Both the position numbers and the translations under genes were made by a program. Shown here piece after piece: positions 27,801 to 39,757 of a stretch of DNA of 64,000 nt (position 1 is the stretch's first letter; the number at the start of each line of letters is the position of its first letter). The notes beneath the pieces were generated by a model. That model was given only the letters and a program-made list of their open reading frames with translations, had not been told where the DNA came from and ran no database searches. Where the stretch lies: assembly GCA_000231825.2 (NCBI GenBank), contig JH720351.1, positions 186,001 through 250,000 on the forward strand, written 5' to 3'. The DNA is from Tetrahymena elliotti 4EA (taxonomy: Eukaryota > Ciliophora > Oligohymenophorea > Hymenostomatida > Tetrahymenidae).

Positions 27801-30800
27801 TAAAGTACTATGGGAATAACTACTTCTTTTATAAATCTTGAAACATTTTCTAAACCAGTTATTTCAATCAATCTTCTTGTTAATGGAAAATAGTAACTTG
27901 CAATTAATCATTTGTCAGATACATTAACCATATAAACTGATTATTGGCCTACTCCTGATTTAATTAACTATTAAATTTCATGCATAGGATAAATAACTGG
28001 AAATGCTTTAAGCATAGGTAATTTTTATTTCATTTAAAATCTATCTATTTTACTTCTCAATAAATATTTTAAAACAAAATAATTTTCATAATTTACCCTA
28101 AAAAATTAAATTGAAAACAAATTAAAATCCTCCAAAAAAATATTTCTCAAAAGTGGAGTTAATCCTCAGACACAATTTTTTAAAAATGTGGAGAGGAGAA
28201 AAATTAATATTTAAATTAGTTTTCACATTCAATAATTAAAATTAAAATTTTTTAAAAATACCTTCTTTATTTTTAATACTGCTTAAAAAGCTTTAAATGC
28301 TCTAATTATTGTTGTAGAGAGGAAGAAATTAAAAAACAATTTATTTATTTATCTATCAAAAATTTTTAAAGGATAATTAAATTATTTTTGAGGAAAAGAG
28401 GAAGTGAATTTGATAGGATTCTGAAAGTTCTTTTAAAAATAAATCAAAAAAATTGTAGTTAAAATTAAAAAATAATTAATTACTTAAATAAATAGAGTCA
28501 GGGTCTAGCACAACTGATTTATCAATAAAATATATTTTTCCATTTTTGTAAACGAGTGAGACATATATAATTTAATTATATTTATGGAACTAGAACATTT
28601 AATTGAATGCTACTGAGAGTTTGAGTGTAACTACGAGCTAAGTGCCTGTAAGACCTCTAGATTAAATATTTGGAAAGGCTTTCAATTTAAATTAACTTAC
28701 AGATTATTAAGTTAACACTTTGATAGCTACTGTAATGAATTAATACTAATCGTAGTTAAAATAAAATATTAATTATTTAGATCTTTTAGAATAAAATATC
28801 TTTTATTATCAAAAATTCAATATCCCAATAAAATGTAAAATTAAATTAATTAAATTTTCTGTTTTTTAATTTTTTACTTTAATATAGGTAGGGGTTAGTA
28901 ATTATGTGGTTATGGTACTTGCAATGATAAGAGTTAAAGTAGTTTATCTTGTGACTGTTAATCAGGTTATAGTGGTATGTTTTGTTCTTTCACAACAGAT
29001 TAATTTAATTAAATTTAGAGTCTTGGAACTCTTTTAAACTCATAACTGTAAAATATGGCATTTTCTGAAGGACAATATCTTTAAATTGCTTTAAATACTA
29101 CTATGTAAACTGATATAGGTTAAAACATATTTACAAGTGTAGGAACCTCTCTTACTTAATACATTAATAAAATAAGTCATGAAAGTGTAATAAACAATTA
29201 TGAATCCTATATTTAAATTATTGGCTAAATTACAGAGGAATAATTAGTTTTAGGTGTAAACAGTCCTGAAAAAATTTAGTTATTTAATTCAGTATATCAG
29301 AGTTTGCAAACTTTGAACAATAAGAGAATAAGTGCTCTAAATTCAAACAAGCCATACTTATCAGTTAATTATCAAAAATCTCTCTTTTGTTATCTTACAA
29401 TTTTTGAATTAGAAGATATAAAAAGTCCTATCAAACTTATTACTCCTTCAAAATGGAATTAAGCTGCCTCAAAGTAATATTTTTTTAAAATAATCTCTAT
29501 AAAAGTAATATTCATCTATTAAAAAAATTTTAGCTCTACTAGGAGAAATCTACAAATAATTAAAGAAGATGACTAAGTTTATAATTTGACAGGAATTATT
29601 TAAAATGATATCATAGAGTCAGAAGTTACAATCCCAATGAAAGTAATAAAAGCATCTTAAGTATAATAAGTACAGCTCTAAGTGCATAGATGGTCAATCA
29701 ATCCTAGACTAACTTAAGCATAGAATAATAATGACCAAAGCACACTAGTAAATATAGAAACTCATTTTGTTGAAGTTTAATCAAATATTGATTCTAAATT
29801 TATTGATAAAAATGACAACAGTACATATATCCTATATATGCTACCTAGAGTTAGGAATTAAGTAGATAATGAAGCCATTTTATTAACTGAAAAACCATAT
29901 TCATGTTTCTCTTTTAATACTGTATCGAACTAATGGTCAAATTAAACATGTGTGTATTAATAATCAACCTTTTATCATATTTATTGCAGCTGTCCTTCAA
30001 TTAATACTGTATTTTATGCTGCAAGAAACTTTGACATATTTTAATAACCAACTTCTGAGAGTTTAACTGCCTTAATTTAAAAATTAGTTTCAAATAGTGG
30101 GCTTTGGATGGTAATTTGTGTACTGCTATCTTTCTTGATGTGCTGGTTAGGTACAAAAGATTCTAATGATCCTGACTATATTGATAAAAAAACATTCCGT
30201 AGATTAACTCCTCTTCTTTCTGTATTCTTTGTTCGTTACCCTCTCAAGCCAGTTCGTTTTAGAATTATCTAAGTTTTTTTAACTCTTTCTACTTAAATGC
30301 TTTTTGAAAGTCTTCTTTACTTAGCTTACGAGGATTCTTTTGCAATTGAAGCTGTTCCAAATTACGCTATCTACAGTATTTTTGCGACTATACCCTTCAA
30401 TTACTTAATCGGTATTTTTTCAAAGTGGGCTCAGTATTCCTAATCAGAAGAAAGTATTTTACTAGAAATTTAAAATGAAAAGATGGAAGGAACTCTTTCA
30501 CAATATACTTATCATATTGTTTCCAACTAGTAAGAAGCTGATGCAATTAAGAAGCAATATTTAAGTAAATAAGATGATAAAGAAGTTAAAATTAGTTCTA
30601 CTGCTAAGTATTCTAAATACAAGAAAATTAACAAAGATGCATCTGTAAGCAAGATACCAGAAGCTTTTTCTTCTATTCATAATAACAACAATAATATTCT
30701 ATCTATGAATTCTCTTAACAAACCAGAGTAGGAAAGCAAAACTAATAGTCAATAACCTAAAATATTGATCATGTAGCCAGACTTAATACGTTCTAGAGTA

Positions 30801-31328
30801 ATTAGTTTTATAGTTATAAGTATAATTGTTTTGGTTGGAGAAGCTACAGGAATTTTACTATTTATTTAGATAAATAACAATTCAAATGCAACTGGATATT
30901 TTATTGGTTCCGTATTTGTGGGATTCATTTTGGATTTCATATTCTTTGATTTCTCTTTTGCTTTAGCTGCTAAGTATATTAAATTAGTGTTTAAGTTACT
31001 AACTCTAAGAGGAATATGGTTTAAAATGCCTAAGGATATCAGAGTTAAAAAAGACTATCTTGCCAATTAAACTGATTATTTACTTGATAAGAGCTCGATT
31101 TCTTCAAGATTTTAAAGTAGCTAAAACCAAATCAATAAAAATAATAACAATCAAAACTAAGAGCCTGAAAGTGAAAACATTATACTTCACGTTGAAAACA
31201 ATCACAAAAACATCTAAAATTTGCTTAACAATAAGCAAAATAATGATGACGTTGAGGAAATAAACAGAAATCAATTAGATCAATATAAAGATTCAGAAGA
31301 AAGCTCTCACTCAAATCACAATTTTTGA
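24833..31328 (+). CDS. cysteine-rich, EGF- and GPS-like-domain membrane protein (polycystin-1/REJ-like ectodomain)
   Basis: Exons: 24833..24857, 24912..25019, 25068..25356, 25406..25464, 25539..25730, 25781..26104, 26264..26710, 26781..27026, 27113..27296, 27350..28017, 28496..28834, 28888..29473, 29534..31328; 5262 nt, 1753 aa, phases consistent. A signal peptide (MMNLYFFLYIFIQLINELS) is followed by about 600 residues of furin-like Cys repeats (for example CPQGCSDCINQFICIKC). Exon 7 holds a DUF4215/Myxo disulfide repeat (CGDGILTSEVEQCDDGNN ... GCSSDC) and a shorter relative. A beta-rich REJ-like stretch, one EGF module (CGYGTCNDK ... CDCQSGYSGMFC) and a long helical region precede a GPS-like motif near residue 1279. 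Five membrane segments follow, near 1345, 1398, 1433, 1577 and 1611, separated by a ~140-aa cytoplasmic loop; the tail is Asn-rich. The first post-GPS helices resemble polycystin-1, but PLAT and the channel domain are absent. Probably plasma or ciliary membrane; ligand unknown. Confidence 0.9.
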
Positions 31329-31716
31329 ACTAAAAATATCCTTTTTTAAAAAAAGAAAATGTTATTTTTTTATGTTTTTTGTATTCAAAAATTGCAAATT
31401 TTCTATCGCATTTTTTATATTTTTACATAAAACAAAGTTTTAAAAAAATTCTAATTTTTCTAATTAATAATGAAAAAGATTTTTTTAGAATTCAATAACT
31501 TGTTTTTGGGATCTTTGCAAAGTAAAAATTTACTAAAATAAATCTTAAAAAATAATTTAAATATCTTGAAAAGATTATTATTAACGAATAGCTTTTTCTA
31601 ATAATAAATTTATAAAAAATAATACAAATTAAGCAAAATCAATTTGAAATTTTTATTCTTGTTTAGGAAGTAGATATAATTATTTAGTAAAAAGAATTTG
31701 GATTTTTTAGTAAGCT
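31329..31716. other. short tandem intergenic spacer
   Basis: A 388-bp AT-rich gap lies between two plus-strand genes. It must hold the 3' UTR of the membrane-protein gene and the promoter of the coiled-coil gene. No feature is distinguishable. Confidence 0.6.
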
Positions 31717-34700
31717 ATGAGTTTTTTTTGTGGGAGTACAAAAGATAGTAATAACATTGAAAGATAAAGCTAGAGGGAGTAATTTTATAATCGGCTTTGC
31801 ACTAATTAGCAACAAAATTAAGTTTAAGAGTAATAATAATTAAATGGATATAATCTGAGTTTTTATTAGACAGATTAAGGATAAAAAAAAGATAGATCAT
31901 AGAGTGAAATTGCTGTTAGGTAAGAAAATGTTTTATTAAAATATTTTTGCTTTTTAAATTAAAATTCTATTACATTTTTTTTAATTTTTTAGAAATGTTG
32001 ATACAGCTCTCTCATATGATTATTAAGCAAATTAAAAAGAAAAAACAGAAGAAACATATCCAATTAAGATGGCTAATAGAAGTTCAAGTGCTTCGTCTAA
32101 TTCATTTTTAATTAATTAGAATGGAAATAGATATAGTTTTACTTCTGACTTTATAGCTGATGAAAAATTATTTGATATTTAAACTAAAAAATAAAGTACT
32201 CATTAGGCTTTAGCATTATCAAATAATCAATCTCAAGTTCTTCTTATTTAAACTGAATCTAATATCAAGGTAAATACTAGGATTTATATCGTTTATTTAA
32301 AAGAAAAGTAATTCTCAAAATAGTCTTTTTATTCTATTTTAAACAAAAAAAGAAGTTAACGAAAATTTCAAACATTATTTTGAATAAACAAGTAAAGAAA
32401 TACAAAAGCCAGTAAATTTTATTTAAAGATCAAATTTTATTTGAAAGAATAAATTAGAAATAATTGTTTATTTTTTAAATTTAAAATGAGTGATAAAAAT
32501 ATATTTTTAAATAGGACTTTGAAATAAAGAACATTAAAGAAAAAATATTAGAAGAAAATAGTGATAACAATAGCAGTTATGTCCATAAATATAAAGAACC
32601 TAATTATTCTTCTGCTAAAAAATAAATTGAATAACTTAGTGAGCATGTTCGTACATTGGAAAAGTAGAATTAACTGTTAAAATCTTCAAATAAAAATTAA
32701 AGTTCGACTTCTTTAGATGTCAGGAATAATAATGAGAGTCACTCACATTTTGTTACTCCTAATGCTAAATAAGAAAGGTTTATTAATGACATTCTATATG
32801 AAAACAAGCAACTCTCTATTTCTGTTAAATAACTTGAAGATAAAATATAAGCGTATAGATATATTGACATATAATATAGCTAATTACAAACAAAAGTTGT
32901 TCTATTAGCAAACTAGCTAGAACAAACATCAAAATTATTAGAATAAAGGGGCTTTGAATCCTAAGAATTCTAATAAAAGTATTTAAAACTTGAGTCTGAT
33001 TACATAAATTTATAAAAGACATTATATTCTTTAAAAGGTAAATAAATAACATAACATAAACTTATTTTATAATAATAGTTATATGATTATTAACAGGTTA
33101 AAATAATTCAGGAAAGTCTATCTAAGATTTATTTGAAGAATAAGTAAAGCAGTTTTAATAAGTGGAGAAATAAAATTTAGATTATAAAATCAGAATCAGA
33201 GAATTTGAAGAATAATAGTTAAAATAACAAGAAGAGTTAATGAATTTATAATAGAAATATTGTAACCTTGAGAATACTTAATAATTAAGTTTAAAGCAGC
33301 TAAAAGAAGAGAATTCAACTTTGAAGATAAAAATATAGACTGAAAATTAATAAAAAGAGGAAATTTTGAGAAATATTTAATCTAATTAGTAAGTACCTCT
33401 TTTAAAATAGCAGGCTTAATAATTGATTGAGTAGATAACAAAACTAAGCGACTAGTTAAAAGTGAAAGATTAAGATCTTATCAAAACAAAAAATCATCTG
33501 CTTGAGATTCAATATTCATAATAAAATGAAAATATTCTTCTCAAGTAAAAGCTTTAGGAGAGTGAATTGAACCAACAATATTGGAAAACTAAATAAGCAG
33601 ATACTGAAGCTGAAAAGAATATGTGGATATCACAGTAAATTAATAAAAATTTATATATTTTAAAAATTTTTCCATTAATAAAGGTATAATTAATCTGTTC
33701 TTAGTTAAATAGCACAAGATAAGAATTAAACTTATAATTAAACATCAGAGGCAGCTTTCTAAGTAGTTTGATTTTTATTAAAAATTTGAATAAAGAATAT
33801 TTTATATTTCAAAAAGATTTAAATTGAGGAATGGAAGAAATAAATTGATTCTTTAAAAATAATAAATTCTAATTTAAATTTTGAAAATAAAATTTTAAAT
33901 GAGTAAATCAGCTAATTGAAGGAGTCATTAAATCACTTTTAGAAATAATCTTAACTTAAGAATTAAGTAAATATTTCTATTTAAGAAAAATTATTTATTT
34001 TTTAAAATTTCTATTATGATAAGAAATCAGAAAAGAATTTTGATAAAAACCAATCAAATGCTTAAGTAGAATTACTAAAATCAGAAAATAAATCTAAAGA
34101 AATTAAATTAAAGGAATTATAATCTTATTTATAGTCTTTAGTCAAAGATTTAGAATAATTGAATTTGATTGTAAAATAGGAAAATTAAGATAAATTAAAT
34201 AAAAGTAATATTGAGGAGTAGCTTAACTTAGAGCAAAGTAGAAATGAAATTCTCAGATAGCATTGCTAAGAATTAGAATAAAAAATAAGAAATGTTACAA
34301 CTTAAAATAATTTGGGTTCAAGCATAAGTTTATAGAGTATAGAAGGAACAGAAAAAGTTAAGAGAAATAAGAAATAAAAAAAATCAATTTAGATTGAAAA
34401 AAATTAATACAGTCAATTATAAGCTGAACAACCTTAAAAAAATACTCTTAAATAATAAGAGTATAAAAGCAGCCTAGAATCATAAATATCACAACTTAAA
34501 ATTTATGAAAGTTAAGATTAGCAAAATTAGGTTAGAATTGGAGAATTGAATGAGAGAATAAATAAGCTAATGGTATAAAATTTGGAACTTGAAGAAAAAG
34601 TTAACATTAACAACAAAGTTTAAGTCCTTCTAACTGCCTAATAATCTTCGAAAGAAGAAGATGATTAAAAGGTTTTTGAATTTACTTAATATATCATTTG

Positions 34701-37700
34701 TATTTATATTTTTTAATTTTTATAGGTGATGGCTTTGTTAGTATAAATTGAAGAACTAAATAAAATTGCTAATTCTTAAAACTAGAAGGAGAAAACTTTG
34801 ATTGAAGAAAATAGCTAATTAAAATCATAGTTAAAAACATTTAAAAATTTATAAATTTAAAATGAGGAACTTTTAGTCTTCCAAAAAAATTACATAAAAG
34901 AGAAACAAATAGTTGAAGACAGACTAAAAGATTTAGATAAGGTTATTGAGAAAAATAATCAATAATACAAGAATAAGATAGAAGAACAGAGAATTACAAT
35001 TAAAAATTTATAAAAAAGGATAGACTTGTTTAAATCTTAAAATGTTAGTAATATTAAAGATAAAACTTATTTTGAATAGGATTTCAATTCTTTGCAAAAC
35101 ATTAATTCATAGTTGTCTTAACAAATTTAAGTAATTTTTATTATTTAAATTAAATATCATTCAATATTCTTTTAATTATTTTCAGAAATTGAAAAAAGAA
35201 TTAGAAGTCATTTAGGTTAAGTACAAGCAGATATCAGTTGATAATAGTTAATTGAAAATGCAGTTGGAAGAATAAAATAAAATATTTAGCAAAGACAAAA
35301 AAGAATTTAGGGATTTATAATTTTAGCTGAATCAGGCAAATTCTAAAATACTCCTTTTAGAAAACCAAATAAATTAAAAAGTAAATTTTTCTTCGAAATG
35401 ATAAAATATTTTTTAAATTGTTCTAATAATAGGTTGCTACTGATAATGGAAATGAAAAATCATTCATTTTAATTGAAGGAGCTAATGAAAATGATTACTT
35501 TACAAATGAATTACTTAAACTGCAAGCAGATTTCAAGAATTAAGATAAAAGATTGGAATAAGAAAAGAACTAAAACTTAATTTTGTAGAATAATATAAAT
35601 AATTTACAAAATATAATTAATGAAAAACATTAAGAGCTTCTGAATGAAAAAGAAGAAAGCAACACAAAATTTAATTTGCTTGAAAAAAGTGTCAATTCTT
35701 TGATTCAATAAAATCAGACATTAAAATAATAAGTATCTGAAAAAACATAAAATCTTCAAGTTTTATAAAACAATTATGAAAATGCAACTAAAAAGCTTAA
35801 CGATAAAGTAAAATTTTTGGTCAATATTTTAAAATAATGCAATCTTTATCTAAAGGAAAAAAATAAAGCTCTTGCTATGTCTTTTGGAAATACAGAATTA
35901 AGATTCCAACAAATCGAAAATGAGTTGAATGAAAAGAATAACATGTTACAAGCCAAAGAAATTTAAATCAAATAACTTGTATGATTATTAATTGGAAATT
36001 AAACATTGGTTAAAAATATTACTTTTTGTAAAGCTTTAAGAAAAGGAGTTATACGAAAAGCAACAAAACTAATTAAATCAATTAGTACAAGAAAAGGTCT
36101 GTATATAATAAGAGTTATCTAGATCTAAAGAGGAATTTAATAAAAAAGTATAAGAATAGATTGATTTGGAAAGCTAAATATTTAATTATAAAGAATAAAT
36201 TTTTAAATTTGAATTATAATTGAAAAAATATTAAAATAATTTTAGTATAGAAAGCATTGGAAAAACTTAAAATACTTTCCCATAAGACTAAAATGACCAA
36301 GCATAATTCTAATATCAAATTTAATAATTAAGTAGCTAGAATAGCTAACTTAAATAGGGTATTGACCTAGTACTTTAATAGAACATTAAGCTAGCTGATG
36401 AAGTTTTATTATAAAAAAACTAAATGAATTCGATGAACTAACAAATAATTTAATAGTAATAAACTATTTTATAATTAGAAGAAAACTAAAATGAAAGTAA
36501 AAATTTTATGTTTTTAAAACTAAATATTAATAATAAATCTTTCAAAAGAAACCAAAAAATCTAAGAAAACAGAATCAAATAATATTGCATTAGAATCACA
36601 AATTAAAGAACTAGAAGAAGAAATAAGATCAAAAGAATTGCTTGTTAATAGCATTTAGCTTGAATTAGATAACTTGAAAATTACATCTGGTTAAAGTAAA
36701 TTTATTTAACAAAAAAATAAAATACTTTTCTTTATTTTTAATAGAAATAAATAGCATGCAGAATTTGGCTGATGAGAAAACAAAAAAATTGGAAAAATTA
36801 GAAAAGATTTTTTATGAATGTGAATAGAGTTTATAATAACATATTATTGAGGAAAGTAAAAAAGACCAAGCAATAAAAAATTTATAGATTTAGAAAAATG
36901 CTTTAGAAAGCAAACATCTTCATGTGATTAATGATTTAAATTAAATTTAACAAAGAAATATTCTTCTTAATGCTTAAGTTAAAGAACTGGTTAAAGAAAA
37001 TAGCCAGTTAAAAGCATAAAAAATAATATCAGATGCTAATCAAATGAGTTAAAGTGCTCTAGCCAAAGAAAATTAATTTTTGAAAGAGCAACACTTAACA
37101 AAAATAGTTTTGATTAAATATTAGGTTCAGAATTTATTTAACCATTAGTTGAAATAAACTATTGAGAATTTGAAGAAAATAGCTTTTTCTAAAGAGTAAT
37201 AGCTTTTTAGTACAATTTAATCTCTATAGAAGCAGCTAATAGAAGAGAAAAGCAAATATCAATCTGTACAAACAACTCAATCATCTCAAAATAAAAAAAG
37301 TCAAGAGTATAATTCTGAAGAATTTAAGTCTAATTAAATAACAGAAAGAGTCCAATATTCTGATCTACTATAAGATCCATAACAAATTACTTTAAACCTT
37401 ATTTAAGTGGTAAAAATTTTAAAATAAATATTAAAAATTTTTAATTTTGAATACCTACAAAGGTCAATGAAAACATGAGTCTCAAATAGTCTTTAGAAGA
37501 AATGCAAGCAAAAATTTTATAGATGCAAGAAATTTTACATATATCTTTAGAACTTTTATGGAAAGAATAAAATATTTTCATGTAAAGCAATTTAGATGCC
37601 TAAGAAGAACAAAATAATTAATTGACTTAATATCAACAAACAGAAAAATAAGTAAATAAAAAAATTTTCAGTAAATACATATTTAATTTTCATTTTAATA

Positions 37701-38533
37701 AAAGGTCAAATAAATCATTTAAAATTTAAATAAATTGAAGATAAATACAGATGAGTAAAATCTTTCCTAAGGAAGCTTAAATTATTAAGATTCCTCTTCT
37801 TTACCTATAAGCTTGCTAGTTGCATAAAACAGTGGTAGGCGAGAAGGTGAAGATAGCAATCACAGTTTAATTTAATAAGTATCTCAATTTACTTAATAAA
37901 CACAGAAAGAACTTGAAGTAAATTCATAAGAAATGATCTTAAATTGATTGATAATAAATATTTTTTCATTAGGCTGTTCTTTAGCAATTTGATTTACTAG
38001 AAAAATAGAATAAATTACTTAAGAACTAATATTAAAACACACAAAAAGAAAATAATAAATTACTTATTGAATTAAAAGTTGTTAAAGAATAGTATATTAA
38101 TTCAAAATATTCATCTGTTTTATCATCAAGTAAACAAGAAGTAAGTACATTTTGTAATTAAACCACAAATAAGTTCACTATTTAACATTTAGGGAGATTA
38201 AGATAAATAGGTGTAACAATAGTACTAAAGTATCGTTTAATAGATATCTGATTCTAATCCTTCAGAGTTTTAAAAAATAGTCTACTTGATTATACAAAAT
38301 CGATAATTGTAAATTATCTTTCTTTTAAAAAAACATTTATATTAAAAAAAAATTTTAATAGAGTTGACACAGTAAAAATGTTACAAATGAATGAAATCAA
38401 GAGAAGTGAATAGATAAATTAAAGTAATCTATAATTATTATTAGCTTTGAAAGATATTACAAATTTTAAATTGAAAAACCTAAATTTTGAAACTAAAATA
38501 CAATTTTTTGAGAGTGAATAGTCTATTATTTGA
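31717..38533 (+). CDS. giant coiled-coil protein, 18 exons
   Basis: Exons: 31717..31919, 31993..32269, 32515..33037, 33097..33634, 33684..33762, 33817..33966, 34024..34671, 34726..35130, 35186..35380, 35433..35978, 36034..36496, 36549..36695, 36745..37409, 37463..37651, 37705..37917, 37973..38140, 38193..38308, 38362..38533; 5697 nt, 1898 aa, with every junction phase agreeing. The first ~150 residues are Ser/Asn/Gln-rich (MSFFCGSTKDSNN). From exon 3 on almost everything is heptad-like Leu/Glu/Lys/Gln coiled coil, with brief Ser-rich breaks. There is no motor head, calponin or kinase motif. Long all-coil proteins of this type commonly act as centriole, basal-body, Golgi-tether or cortical scaffolds; which of these applies here cannot be told. 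Intron 2 (32270..32514, 245 bp) contains a coding-like block that I could not place in phase, so exon 2/3 may be incomplete. Confidence 0.85.
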
Positions 38534-39757
38534 GAAATTTATTTTTATTTGTCAATTTGTGTGTTTATCAAAGATTTTTATAATCTAAAATTGTGCTTAA
38601 GTTCAAGTTTTACATTTTGATCTCAAATCTATTATAAAAATTAAAAAATACTTGTATTTTTAATTTTAAAATTCATCTTAAATTTATCAGCAACATAACA
38701 ATACCTAATTTAATTATAGCCAATTTGAGTTTTGGTTATGAATTTTTAAAGGCTAAAATTAATTAAAATATCAACTTTTTAAAAAATTATTTAGTAATTG
38801 TGTTTGATATTCTTTATAGCAAATTAATTTGAGATATTTTTTTTCTAGAATGCTTTTCTCAAAGGAAAGTTTGATAAAAATAATATCTACAAATCATAGA
38901 AATGTTTGAATAAATAAGGTGTAAAAGATGTGATAAATCTGCAAAATATATGAATAAAGTTTTATTAAATCTTAAAAAATGACTTATACTTTTAAAATGA
39001 TATAAAAATAATAAATGAAATTTATTCTTTCATGTAAAACTTATAATACTTAAATTAAATCTCTGAGTATTTTCAATATGTTAAAATTGATATTTATATT
39101 TTGGATTTGTGAATAAAAGTTTTTTTTATTTAATGTTGTTATAAATAAATTTAAAGTATTGATTTCAGATGAATATTATCAACAATGTTTTCTTTTATTA
39201 TTCTTTGATTTCAGTGTATTATTTTAAAAGTACGAAGTAGATTATCAAATTGTAATGAAATAGATCAATAGAATTAATTGTGATTCTAAAATACATATTA
39301 TGTCTGACTAATATTTATTCAATGTTTTTATCTTAAAGATCTATCATGAAAAGAAAAATTAATTGAATTGACAGAATGAGATTATTAGAACTTAAATTAT
39401 TTTATGAATGAATAAATGAATATTAAAAAAGTATTTTACATATTCCGAGATATTAAAGGAAAAATTAATAATTAAAAGACTTAGTTTTATCTTTTATTTT
39501 TATATGAGTATTTATCATGTAAGCTTCAGTATCAGCAATTTTACTTTACTTTAGTGTACGAAGGAGTTTATCTGTTAACAGTAAGTATTAATTTATTAAA
39601 AAAAGCAAAGAAGAAAAAATATATCAAAATATTAAATAAGTTGATTGTTTGATAGAAAAGTTATTATCATTTGCATTGATAAGAATAGTCTCTTAATAAT
39701 AACAATAATAATACTTAATAGTTATAATAATCACTTTATATTTAAAAATATTATTAA
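38534..39757. other. intergenic spacer
   Basis: This 1.2 kb AT-rich spacer between two tandem plus-strand genes shows no sustained coding-like frame. Its last few hundred bases should carry the promoter of the next gene. Confidence 0.55.
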
